Shown here: positions 45,913-57,378 of the stretch, piece after piece
Layout: each line of letters opens with the position of its first letter
Position numbering within the stretch: position 1 is the stretch's first letter
Assembly (NCBI GenBank): GCA_037952775.1
Contig: JBANAY010000003.1
Location: 33,728,001 to 33,792,000, forward strand
Origin: Clonostachys chloroleuca
Taxonomy: Eukaryota > Ascomycota > Sordariomycetes > Hypocreales > Bionectriaceae
Length of the DNA stretch: 64,000 nt
Direction of reading: 5' to 3'
Notes under the pieces: model-generated
Databases searched by the model: none
Told to the model about the DNA's origin: nothing
Seen by the model: the letters and a program-made list of their open reading frames with translations, nothing else
Made by a program: the position numbers and the translations under genes

Positions 45913-48900
45913 CTACATCACTGTACATCTCCTGTCCTTGAACCCAGAAGCGGTCGTTATGTCAGTCCACCCAGCATTGCTGACAGCATCGTGATCCTTC
46001 TTCTTCTTCTTCTTGGGCTTTGTCGGAGCCTTGGGCTTCCACCCCTTCATCTTAGCATCCCTAATGTTCTTCGCTGCGCTGCGTTCTGCGCGGCTCGACT
46101 GTCGGCTAACACCTACTGGAACCTGGCCGGGGGAGATTGAACGTGATCGGCCCCACCCAGTCCAAGGTCGTAAAGTTGACTGTTGTCGCTGAGCTGGTGG
46201 TGGTGGTGCATGGTAAGAAGCCCGAGGAGCAACGCTAGACTCCAGCCGTTGTACAGGGGCCTGTGAGTTCGAACCACCCTGGCGCGGTCGTGGGCGAACG
46301 GGAACGGGAGCTGCAATCGTCGTTTCCGCCCATCTGCTAGGCGCCCCTGTTTCGGGGAGATCCAACCCTCCCGAGACACCCTTCGGAGTGCTAACAATAA
46401 GAGGCTGATCCATTGCGTTGTTCCAGGACGTCGAGGGCCTCTGTTGATCCAAATATGGGGAGAAGACGGGCCGGTTAGGGTTGTAGAGATCATGGAAACC
46501 AACGCTGACCGGACGCTGGTAATGACTATGCCCCGTGTTCGGATCGACATATCCTGGCTGATTCGTAGCCAAAGTCGGTGGCGAGTTGGGTAAGAAGCCG
46601 GCATTTGCCATTCTTGGGACAGGTGCTACCAGAGGAGCAGTAGCGGCATTGTGAACAGGGTTTTGGCTCGACCCGATACCGAGACCTGTTGACCACGCCT
46701 GGGAACTTGGCAGCGGCATTCCGTGTCCCATATCCGCTCTTTCCTGGTCTCCTGAAGGAGCAATTATGATGGGGATGTTTGAGTTCTGGACAGGCGATGA
46801 TGGCGAGGCTGCTGGAGAGCTCATCGTGCTTACCGAAGCTTGTCTCTCTAGATTGGCCCCGATAGTACTGGAATATTGAGCGGGAATGCCAGGTGAGGCT
46901 GGTGGAGTGGCATCATAAATGTCATCTGGATCTGGCGCTGGAGTGGATCTCGGACGGGGCGGATGATCGATTCGAGGCCGACTGAGAGTGGTTGAGTCAC
47001 TAGCTGTTCTATGATGTGAGGGTCGTCGCTGGATATGGGCATAGGATTCGACTGTGTTCGATGGTAAGGGTGGCATAGGTGGGACAGCAGGGCCTCGCAA
47101 GAAGGCCGGAAGGTCGCCAGGGTCCTCCTTTTGATATGGTGGTGGTGGAGGTACCCAATTATCGGCGTCACTTTCATGGGGATGCTCTCGGCGCCCGTCG
47201 GCCCGGCGATACGAGATCGGACGCCCATCTGCGGTACGAGGATTCATAGTTCTGTTGACTGCTGCTGCGGTGGCAGCACGCCGGAGAGTGGTGGCAGTTC
47301 GCGGGCTTGAGTGTGCGTAAGGAGCATCCAACGCTTCTTGTTCTTCGATGGTGGCCACATCAGGGTCCTCAGGGGCGTCATTGCGAGGAGAAGATTGGAT
47401 AGCAGGATTGTGGCCGATTCTCCTGGGCAACAAGGGGTCATCATCATCCGTAGGCTGGGTCTGAGGCAATGGCGGCGGCGCCTCGGAGCTCCGATACGAA
47501 GTTGTTGCAGCGCGAAGAAGAGCTGAACGGCTCCCGCGCTTCTGAACGAGGGTTCTCCTTCGCACAATTGCAACCTCGGTCTCTATATCACGATGCTCCT
47601 CTTCCAAAGCCTCTGCTTTGTCGGTTCCCACTTCCAGAATGATTTCCTCTTCGGTTCCATCTTCAAGACCGTAGTCGAAGTCAATCAACTTGATCCTACC
47701 GCCGTCGACAAAATCAAGATCCTCCTCCTCAGTGACCAGCCGGGGACCTAAAACTCCGGTGGCTGTAACAATCAGACGTTCCTTCAGAGAGTGACCACCA
47801 TATTCTGCAATCCACTTCACAGAGCTTACACCAGGGACATTGTCAACCTTGACGCCTGATCTGAAGGTATTCCGTTGCCGATCACGCATGAGTTTCCACT
47901 GGGGAGCCGAGTCACCAACGACAGGATCCTGTTCTCTCGATGTAGAAGCGTGTGAAATGTTACCGCGCGTGAGGTCCAACGTAGAAACCTCTTCCTCTGT
48001 CAATGCATCCAGTCGCTCTGGTACTCCATATACCCAAATCTCCCCATGGTGAAAGCTGGCCGAGGCAATCTCGCCGTAATATGTAGCTCCTGATAAGGTG
48101 CTCGGTAGTAGCTTTCCCTGAGTTCCTACCTTAGGCTCAGGACCCACGAAGTAAGTTGTACCGTTGCGCAAATCATTGATGCGAACGGCTCGGAAAGTTT
48201 CAAAACTCCTGTCATATGCGAATGTCCATCTGGCCTCATCTTCGCCGCCGTCCTGGATGAGAACCGAATGAGTGCAGTCGCGGCTCGAGTTTGGAAATAA
48301 GATTGAGGTTGTCCACAAGGCGCTGGTATCGTTTTCAGGCAGGAGGCTGCCCGGATCGTAATAGGGGGCCGTGAGGATGACGGTGCTTGGAGTTGCCGAG
48401 TTGACGGTTGTGCCGAGAATCTGGGTGCCATCGTAGGAAAATGCAAGTGCATCTACTGCGTCGCATTTGACAGAGCGCCTGTCAGACGGACCGGCGTTGG
48501 CACTCAGGGATGTCACCTCGATCCCGCCTTCGTACGCAGCGGCCAACACAGAACCGCAGGGTGACAAGGCTATAGTCCGGGGCGTGTTGTCGAGAATGAT
48601 CGATTGCTTTCGCCGTGGCGGAGTATGGCTGAGGTCGTACAGGTCAACCTGCATTTCCATCGAGAGAATGGCGAGAAGGCTTCCATCATCCAGGATGCAT
48701 GTCGCGACGGGGCGGCGCAACGTCTTGAACTCGCGTTTGATCTCAATCTTGGGCGCTCGCACATCGATGACGTAGATTCGGGATGAGTTGTATGCGAGAA
48801 CAAGCTGTGATTTTGGCGAAGTGCTGAATTGCATGCCCTCTCCACCGGGACATGATGCGGAGCTGATGGAATTGGAGATGAGCTTGATGGTGGTTTGGTG

Positions 48901-49270
48901 GGGTCTAAGGTAGGCATCAAAAAGGTTGCGCTTGATCTGCTGTGCAAAGAGTCGCCGCAACCGCGGGAGGTCGCTGTCGTTTCCAGGAAGCTTCGTTCGG
49001 CTGATAGCAAAGGATGGACATCGTCGCAAGTGATGTATGTACAGGTGAGGTCGCTGGGAGACGGCCCGCCATTTTCGGTTGAGAAGAATCAAAGAGGCGA
49101 ACCCATTAGAGTCAGTGTCGAGTAGGATCCTGCAAGTTGAGCGGAGAGCATCAATTTCCATCAAGTGAGGGAATAGGGGAGCGAATCTGTACTCACTGTT
49201 CAATGATCTCGTCGGGAAGCTCGTCGAAAGGGGCAGCCTGAATTGGCGGCTTTTCCATGTCCGACAACAT
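45913..49270 (-). CDS. F-box plus beta-propeller-like protein with C-terminal CaaX-like box, 1096 aa
   Basis: Exons on the minus strand are 49270-49197 and 49129-45913; the intron (GTGAGT...TTGCAG) splits the Gln of DELPDEIIEQ. Joining them gives an F-box (about 14-56: FDELPDEIIEQILLDTD ... LILLNRKWRAVS), the motif that docks substrate receptors on SCF ubiquitin ligases through Skp1. Residues of about 100-430 read as WD40/propeller-like strands (LVLAYNSSRIYVIDV, TIALSPCGSVLAAAYEGG, ALAFSYDGTQILG). The next 600 residues are disordered and Pro/Ser/Arg-rich with poly-Pro runs. The C-terminus has a lysine tract (KPKKKKKK) and ends in RRCTVM, which fits a CaaX prenylation signal. It may act as an SCF substrate receptor tethered to membranes; the tethering is inference. 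The open frame also extends 5' into the intron (49203), which would lose half the F-box. Confidence 0.88.
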
Positions 49271-51082
49271 GGCGTCCGTCCGTTGTATATGAGCCTAAGG
49301 AGAGAACAAAGAGGGGCGAGAAACTTCTCAGCGAAACAGAAGTTGATAGCCTATGTATTCATTGTCATATAGCTGTTGGTTGTTGGTTGGCAAGGTAGTA
49401 TTTTCTCGGGATGGGGAAGCTGGCGGTTGGGCGAGTCAGCGAGCGAATGGGAGCCAGGCAAGATGAATATGTTGGTCGCCGGGCGTCTAGAAGTGGCAAG
49501 ACGAAGCGGACGGATGCTTTGGCTCGATTAGCACGGCATGAAGATGATTGGCGTCGTCGTCGGAATCGTTGCTGCGCTCGATACGGCTGCCGTTGGGTCG
49601 TCGAACAAGATCAAAATCAAGACGGCAAGAAACTTGGCTGAAGGCGAGAGGGAGGGACCGATTCAGCCAGCACCATTGGCAGGCATTTCCAAATCCGACT
49701 TGGGTTAGCCACCCTGGGCGAAATGATTATGGCCCCCCAGTGGTTGGTTGTTGGGGAATTGTTCGATCGTGTCTCTGGTTGGTGGAACGCGTGTTGCTGC
49801 AGGCCAAGACAGGTAGGGTGGAGCCGTCGGGACATGGATATATGCAGGATAGGCAGGTACTTTTATTACAGTGGTGATTGCGTGAGGTGGGAGGTAGATC
49901 TCAATCTCTGACCCAGGTATCTCCATCTGTGCATGTTAATTGATCCTATAAATGGCTGGCGCTGTGGTTGGCTGTAGGTGGGATCAAGTGGGCCCAGTGG
50001 TCTTTGGTCTGCCGAGGTCAGGCAAGGGAGTATCTTGGATTCTGCTAGGAGGCTGAGGCTGGCTTAGAGCTGCTAGCTGCTCTATTCTTCAAAGGCCTTC
50101 AGCTGCAATCCCATCGCATCGACTGGGCGGTTGGGGCCGTCCGCCGGGCTTGTCGTAACGGTGGGATCCGCGGGTCACATCTGGCCATATCTTACCTCAC
50201 AGCCGGCATTGCCAGAGTCCCATGCCGAAAAGTCCTCTGATATTAGTAATCCCGTATGTGGGTGCACCTGTTTTCATCTTGCGGTCCTACCGACGCAAGC
50301 TGGTTACGTATTGAGATGAGCACGGAGCACCAGGTTGTGCGTCAGGCCTGGGACTAGCCCCTGCTTCTGACCAGACTTGGTCCTGCCCCGATCGGGGGAA
50401 GGGCCAGAGCCTATCCGGACGTGCCAGCCAACGTCTTCCTTCAACCACTGCCCTGGCACTGCTTGCCTATATCACTTGCATATATCTTGAGACAGTGCAA
50501 TCATGCTCCCTGTCGGCCACGCAGACGAATCCTGCTGTCTGATCAGGTCGACCTCGGTAGTGGATTTCTTGATCCGGATGCCACGGCTGGACTGAGTACT
50601 CCCATATCACAAGCCTTCTATGATTCAGTTCATCAGAAACAGTTCACCAGTCCGACCTAATTATTATCCCATCCCGCCCGACTGATCAATACATACCACC
50701 TAGGTGGTTTATCCACACCCGATTGTGTTCGGTTTATCCCTCCACTACCGAGATCATGGCCCACGATTCTTCACACTGCCCTTACCCACTTCCATCCGGG
50801 CCCTGCACGCATTGACAATTTGACACAGCTATTTGCCCCTTATGGAAGTTCATCGACAAGGAACAATGCTTGATGCAGGATTCGACACGAATCAGACCCC
50901 AAAGCAAAGGAAGCAGAGGAGTGAAAAAAAGGGGCCCCCGTGGTAGATGCCATGATGTGAGATCCAACGTAGATAGCTCTCCTACATAGCAGATCCAGGT
51001 GTATACATTCGTTTTTCCTACGAGGCAGACAATCAAAACCCCCCTTGCCTCGCTCCTCTGACCGACTTCCTCCCTCCATGGG
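49271..51082. promoter_or_regulatory. Divergent upstream region of F-box and carboxylesterase genes
   Basis: 1.8 kb between two divergent starts. Short open frames occur on both strands without family signatures. A CCACCTAGGTGG palindrome occurs near 50697-50708, which could be a chance symmetric site. No gene supported. Confidence 0.45.
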
Positions 51083-53230
51083 ATGTCGTCACAATGTGTT
51101 ACCTCCAAAACCGGGCCAGTCCCCGTCGTCGTCCGTGAGGGCGAAGCGGCCCCAAAGCCAGACATTGCTGATCCAGAGCACCAGCCCGCGGCGGCGGTGA
51201 CGCAGCCTAAATGGACTCGCTACCTCCCCTCCGTCCTCTTCCTCGCCGTCTTCCTCGCCCTGCTGTTCCTGCTCGTCTTCCTCCTCATTCCTTCCCCCAT
51301 GGGCATCACGGGCAGCCAGCCGGCGCGCGAGGAGCCAGAGGACTCGGACGCTACTAACCCTGTCGTCGATCTTGGCTACTCTAGATATGCCGGCACATAT
51401 CTCAACAACGGCGTGAGCCAATATCTTGGCATCCGGTATGCCCGCCCACCCACCGGCAATCTCAGATGGCGGGCCCCCGTCGAGCCGGAGCAGACCAAAG
51501 GCATCCAGAAAGCGAAAGAGGTGGGTTAGGAAAACAAACCCCAAACACAGAGCTAAACACACTGCAGCCTCGGCAGTAAAACATGAAAGTAAAATTAACT
51601 TGGATCGAAAAAAACTAAAACTAACACAGTATTTGAAACAGTTCGGCCCAGTTTGTCTCGGGCTACGTGACACAGCCGGCAACGAGGTTGATGAGGATTG
51701 CCTGACCGCATATATCTGGGGCCCATCAAATGTCACGACAGAGACAAAGCTTCCTGTCATGGTGTTTATACAAGGTGGCGGTGAGTGATACTCCAAATAT
51801 CCTATTCCAAGTTGTGCTCGCAGGCATTTGACAATGGGAGCCTGAGCCCATACTGATCTTGTTTCGTCATATTAGGTTACACACACAACGCCAACGCCAA
51901 CTGGAATGGTTCGCAGCTGGTTGAGGCTTCAGGTCTCAACATTGTCTATGTTTCCTTCAACTACCGCGTCGGACTCTGGGGATTCCTCGCCGGAGAAGCA
52001 GTGCGCAAGGACGGCAGCCTCAATGCCGGTCTTCTCGATCAGCGCTTCCTTCTCCAATGGGTGCAAAAGCACATCGCTTCTGTATGTCTACTCTTTGCTC
52101 ATCCATCCTTACTTCCCTAACAAGACATCTTAGTTTGGAGGCGACCCTGACCATGTTGTCATTCAAGGCTTGTCAGCCGGCTCCGGCTCCGTTGCCCTTC
52201 ACATGGCTGCTTACGGCGGCCGGGACGACAAGCTCTACGCAGGGTCCATCTTACAGTCGACCTTTCTGCCCGCCCACCCTCCGGTCAGCGAACTTGAGTG
52301 GCAGTTCAACCACACAGCCGAGCAGGCAGGCTGCCAAGGTGCCGCCGACCGGATGAAGTGTCTGAGATCCATTAGCAGAGACGACCTCCAGAAGCTCAAC
52401 GACGCCAGCCCGTTTCCCGGAAGGGCTTCGAACCCCTTTTACTACTGGACGCCATGTCTCGATGGCGAGCTGCTGCAGGACCACGTCACTGAGATGTTCG
52501 CACAGGGGAGATTCCACAAGGTCCCTGCATTGCTTGGCACAGTCACAAACGGTGAGATCATTCGTCCCGCGCTTGCTTCCGCCCGCCACGCTGATAACTG
52601 ACACATGAATCTATATCCGTAGAGGGATCCACCTTTGTCCCTGACGTCTCTTCTGCCGACCAGCTCGTCAGCTCTGTCGTCGATAACTTCCCCAAGCTCA
52701 ACTCGTCACACACAGATGAATTGATCACCCTGTATCCCAAGGAAGATCCCCTTCCCCAGCATGATACTTACTTCCCGTCGCTCTCTCGCGCGTACGGAGA
52801 AGGGACGTTCATATGCCCAACGCGTACTATTCTTAATGCCCTCTGCGATTCTGGGGATGTCGCAACCTGGTCCTACCGTTATAACGTCGAGGATAACGAA
52901 ACAGTTGCAGAAGGCTTTGGTGTGCCCCACGTGTCTGAGGCCCCGGCCGTTTGGGCACCGGAAATGCTCCCTTCTCGGCCAAAGGAGAGCTACTTCACCT
53001 ATAATGCCGGCTCTGTCTCACTCGTGATGCATTATTGGCTGAGCTTCGTCCGGTTCCTCGACCCCAACGTCCAACGGATGGTAGGAGCCCCGGTCTGGCA
53101 TCCTTGGTCGGGCAATCAGAGCAGGCTCGTATTGCAGCTCCCAGACCCCGTGATGGAAAATGTTACTCAACTAGAGAGAGCCAGGTGTGACTTTTGGCAG
53201 AGTATCGGCCCTGCCATTAATCAACGATAA
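51083..53230 (+). CDS. Type B carboxylesterase with N-terminal membrane anchor, 5 exons, 602 aa
   Basis: Exons 51083-51520, 51642-51780, 51876-52081, 52134-52551, 52623-53230; all phases agree and sum to 603 codons with stop. The alpha/beta-hydrolase core has the oxyanion-hole segment VMVFIQGGGY, the lipase nucleophile motif GLSAGSGS (catalytic Ser), YRVGLWGFL, and a C-terminal catalytic His in GVPHVSEAPAVW. The acidic member probably lies in the AYGEGTF region. Unlike ordinary secreted fungal family members, there is no cleavable signal peptide: about 48 polar residues precede a strong hydrophobic helix (about 49-69, VLFLAVFLALLFLLVFLLIP), giving a predicted type II membrane protein with a lumenal or extracellular catalytic domain. 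Substrate unknown. The first in-frame ATG is used; an out-of-frame ATG lies just upstream at 51078. Confidence 0.9.
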
Positions 53231-53540
53231 GAGTGTTTGGACTTTAATTAAATATAGAAGTACTACTTAATCACCATTAATTTAACATCCCCATGATGGC
53301 ATACGCTGCAGGCCGTTCGATTGAGGGTGCCATCCGTGAGTGTATTTCATCTTTCTTCAAATAGACATTAGGATGTAGACTAAATGAAGAATCACGGCTG
53401 TCCCATTAATAAAGATGGTGATTAAGCCGTTAATTAAAGCTACTCGCTGCCAGCCAAATTGCTTGCCAGCAGCTGTTCGACGGCTGGTGGCCCTGAATGA
53501 CCTTCAATAAGACAATATAAGACTTTACATCTTATGCTAT
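53231..53540. other. Short convergent intergenic region
   Basis: AT-rich 3' flanks of the carboxylesterase (plus) and the Ser/Pro-rich gene (minus), with three TTAATTAA-like motifs. Nothing else seen. Confidence 0.6.
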
Positions 53541-56500
53541 TTATGAATCCAACTTCTTCTTCTTCACACAAGAACGCACAACTCGTTTTGCACCTCTTGC
53601 CCATTTGCGGACACGGATGCCCACTCGCCCTGATCGCTTCGAGACAATTTCGTTTGGCGGATTCAGCATTTGGTGATCGATGGTCATGCCCCGAGCGCAC
53701 CCGGACATTTCCTGCAATGAAAAGGGGAGAGGGGTTGGAGCTCTCTTGCACTTTTTCGATGGCGTGCTGCCGAGCCGTCCGAAGGTGAAAAGCGATATTT
53801 TCTGCCGAAGGCCGTGCTCGCGAGGTTTGATCTCATGAGGAGATATGCCTCGAGTCTCTTCAGGCTGAATCTCATTAACGGGGGAGATGAGCGAGGGGGT
53901 TTTCAATTCGAGACTTTTAGCGATTTCGAGACAATCTATGCCTAGATCACCAGCGTCACAGAGGGGCGAAGCCAACACTTCATCATCATCAATTTGGTTT
54001 GACAAAGCTGGTCTGGCTCCTTCCAGCTTATGCGTTGCCGACTGGTCCATCATGTAATTCGGCTTGGTGAACATGTGTCTTCGTGAAGAGTACTCAAGAT
54101 CTGCAAGAGAATTGCACTGCTTCAATGCTGGGCTTCTGATAACCGTTCCCTGACAACCTCCAAGGCCTTTCCCCAGCTGAGTTCGAGATATTTTGATTTT
54201 GAGCCTCCTCCTCCCTGGTGAGGCGCTGGCCGGGGCAGGTGAGATTCCATTTGTTGAACTCGGCGTTGGGGTTTGACCCTGGCAATCAGCATCTTGAGTA
54301 AGAGATTTTCTAACCTTAAGCTTAAATTTTTGAGGACTTGCATGACGAGCAGGAGATATCCCGAAATTGACTTCGGGTAATTTAACACCAGACATGTTTG
54401 AGCCAATCGAGGAGTCGTTTGGCGGTGCGCCAACCATATGCTCTTGATTTTCAGCCAAGTTTAGACCCGTGCTCCCCGGTAGTGGAGGAAGAGCCTTCAT
54501 TAACTGTGGAATGCTGTTCTTAACCCGTAGTTCTCGAGCTGGAGATATTGGCTCTGGAGACAAAATCGGGATTTCCTCCGAGGTGCGAGGAACGTTCTGT
54601 GGTTTGGAGTCAGAACCACCTAGCCCTGTGGTGCTGATTCGAAGAGCGGCCAAATTGCGACGGTGCCTTTTTTGAAACTCCTTTTCCTCCTTGTTCTTTC
54701 CGGAGATAGTCCCACTGTCCGTGATCTTTCCATTCTTTTCAATCGCATTACTCTGTTCGTCTTCTTTCCCAGCCGAGTTGCTGGAATGTTGAATATTGTC
54801 CTTGATGCTAGGGAGAGCGGCTTTCCCGAGGCGATCTAACGACGTGAGAAGCGTGGCAAACTCGGAAGGCCTAGACTCAATGGGATCACTGAGATTCCGG
54901 AAGTTGGGCTCCGGAGTGGGATTTTTCTCAGCAAGCTTCCGTAACTCGGACATGGAGGGGAGTGTTTTGGAACGACGCCAGAGCCCCCGATCCCTGTTCT
55001 CGAATTGCGCTCCCAAATCTTGATTTGCATCCTTCCTGGATATTATAGTCACTTTGGTTTCTGAATACATGTTCGGAGCCTGGGGTTCGGGCCGATCAAG
55101 CGCCTCCGGTTTATGAATATCTTTCTTTTGGGGTGACACTTCCTCTTTTGAGCCCTCTTTTTCGATAACGACTGGATGAGGGGGACCACTGTCTGCTTTT
55201 GCAATCCTAGGAAGATCATGGGGAATCGAGCAGCTTTCCTCGAGAGAATCATTGGCGCCTGTGGTTAAGGGCGCGGGATCTGGGATACTAGATCCCTCTT
55301 GGTTGTCTTATATGTCCTGTTAGTTACATGGCACTCTTTCCTGAATGGAGAATGACGAACCTGGTAACGGCTGATCTATTACTCCCCTACAACTTAAAGG
55401 AGTTGTCGTCTCCATCTCTCCTAAATGATCCTCGAATTCATCTTTTAAGATCACCGGGGTTCGAAGTTGTTTGACTCTTTGAGGAATGGGGCATAATGGG
55501 GGAGCAGTTTCAACTGGGGGTATATCCTCTTCAAATCCCTCGGTGTAGTCATAATAGAAGGATCCATAGCTCTCGGTTTTCATAGTACTGTCATACATTT
55601 GAACAATAGAGGTTAGACTGGCGGATCTGACAGTTTGCACGTTGGATCCCCTTCTGTCAGGGTCTACATTGACTGGTACCGTAAGGTGAGAGCTGGGCGT
55701 CCTGGAGCGGGCAGGGCTCGACCACGTCGGATGCGGCGCCGGGGAGGACCGCGACGGTAGCGACATTGTTGATCCGTTGGCATCTGAATGAAGGAAAAAT
55801 GGGAGTGGGCGGCGCGGCTCAGTAGCATATGTTGACCTGTAGGAGCCGTAGGTAGTTCTCTACGAAACTGTCAGCAATTATGTTAAAGTGAATCGAGGAA
55901 TCGTATTTGAATACATGGGAAACTCGATCCAGCTCTACCATTCTGCTGTAGTCAACCACTCCATTTTTAGTCAGAGCGGGTGACGCAGGCCTCATATCGG
56001 ATCTCTTTAATCGCGCTGGGTAACCAAACGGTGATCGGGGGCGCTGTCGAGCCACAGCACTGGATTGACTCTGGAGAGTTGCCGAGGACTTCTGCGATTG
56101 GGCCCGTCTTGAACTACAAGTTGTCAAAGAATATGACCGTTGGCTTTCATCCACTGAAGGGGAGAAAGATCTCGAGCACGGAGGGAAGATATCGGAGCCA
56201 TACAAGGAGAGAATTTCGGATGTTGTATCCCTATAGGAGGAAGGTAATCGTTTCCTATCATCTGAATAGTGCCCGGTATCCCCACGATGAGGAGTTCGTG
56301 GAATATTCTCATCCGCTGTAGTCGACAGTTGTGGGCAGGACGGCATGCCACTCACACGGGAGTATTGCGGCGCGATTGTGAAAATTCCAATGTCTCCAGT
56401 CTCCGTAGTAGTCTTTAGCATGCTTTCAAGTGGCCCCGGTGAACGTAGCAGATGTGCGTTTTCATTGACAGAGCGCAGTGGCCGACGCTGCGAGCTTGGC

Positions 56501-56598
56501 CGAGGATTGGTTTGACTCCTTGCTCGATTCGGGCCTCTGAAACTACTCTGCAGAGAGCCATGACTGGCCGATCTCTGCCGAACGTGATTAAGTTCCAT
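53541..56598 (-). CDS. Large Ser/Pro-rich disordered protein of unknown function, at least 4 exons, 967 aa or more
   Basis: Minus-strand exons: 56598-55915, 55867-55837 (31 nt), 55783-55361 and 55306-53541. Phases agree only with this chain; it joins three open frames that otherwise end at stops. Introns are 47, 53 and 54 nt. The protein is low-complexity and Ser/Arg/Pro-rich. Possible conserved islands are RPRSPFGYPARLKRSDMRPA followed by VDYSRMVELDRVS, and YGSFYYDYTEGFEED. The C-terminus is basic (RKWARGAKRVVRSCVKKKK), possibly binding nucleic acid or membrane. No folded domain recognised. The start is uncertain: the ATG at 56598 is the first in this frame, but protein-like residues (TSGDYFYGSGHKDP) precede it. 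An upstream exon 57092-56909 with ATG and GTAAGA donor could join an acceptor at 56688 in phase and add 91 residues. Confidence 0.7.
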
Positions 56599-57378
56599 AG
56601 GATCTTTGTGTCCCGAGCCATAGAAATAGTCGCCAGAAGTCGGTTTGCGGGTAATTATGATGCTTGAAGCAAACGTTGACCGGAACACTTAATAGTGGAT
56701 AGAAATAAAGGCAAATGGCCACTCCCAAGTCGTTGTATTGGGCTAATGACTCCGAGGTACCAAAGACCACCAAAAATTGTCGCAGACTCTCATGTTTGTT
56801 GGGCTGGAGCGGGAAAACGCGAAGCTGCAGCAAGGAGGAAAGCAGGAGAGTTGGCACAGGATGGCTTGTTGATCACTCGATCATCCACGGACACTTGCTG
56901 CTTCTTACCTTCCTGAAATAAGGCAGGCAACACCTTCCTGGAGGCCGATCGCTTAATTCGGCTTTCGTTACCGCTTTGACAAAACGCAAGGATGGCAGGT
57001 GGTCCAAATGGCATTGACCTGGCAGTCGCGGCCTTGCACCAACCGAAGGCACCAGCTCGGTTAAGATTGAGGACTCTCTTTCCATATCGCATCGTTTCTA
57101 CTTCTCGACGGAAGATATATTCGAAATTGATCTAGCCAAAACTGCGTTTGCTAGTTGCTTGGGTCATTGTTGTCACACGCAAGCACTCTGGATGAGTTAC
57201 TTTCAACAGCTCGCCCGTCGAGGATCGCTCTATCCGCCGGCTTGCTGAGAGTCTGTGATTAGTTCCCTCACATAGAGTCTACAGCGGTGTGTGGCTGTTG
57301 AGCACTTGTCTATTGATTGATATATCATACGTGTATAACTAGGGATATCCGATGATGAAGCTATGTAGTTGGCCATGT
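56599..57378. other. Upstream region of the Ser/Pro-rich gene, possibly containing its first exon
   Basis: Lies between the Ser/Pro-rich gene and the 3' end of MON1, both on the minus strand. Holds the candidate first exon 57092-56909 (61 codons ending in a good GTAAGA donor). Its translation is basic and matches nothing I know, so it could equally be untranslated leader. Confidence 0.4.
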
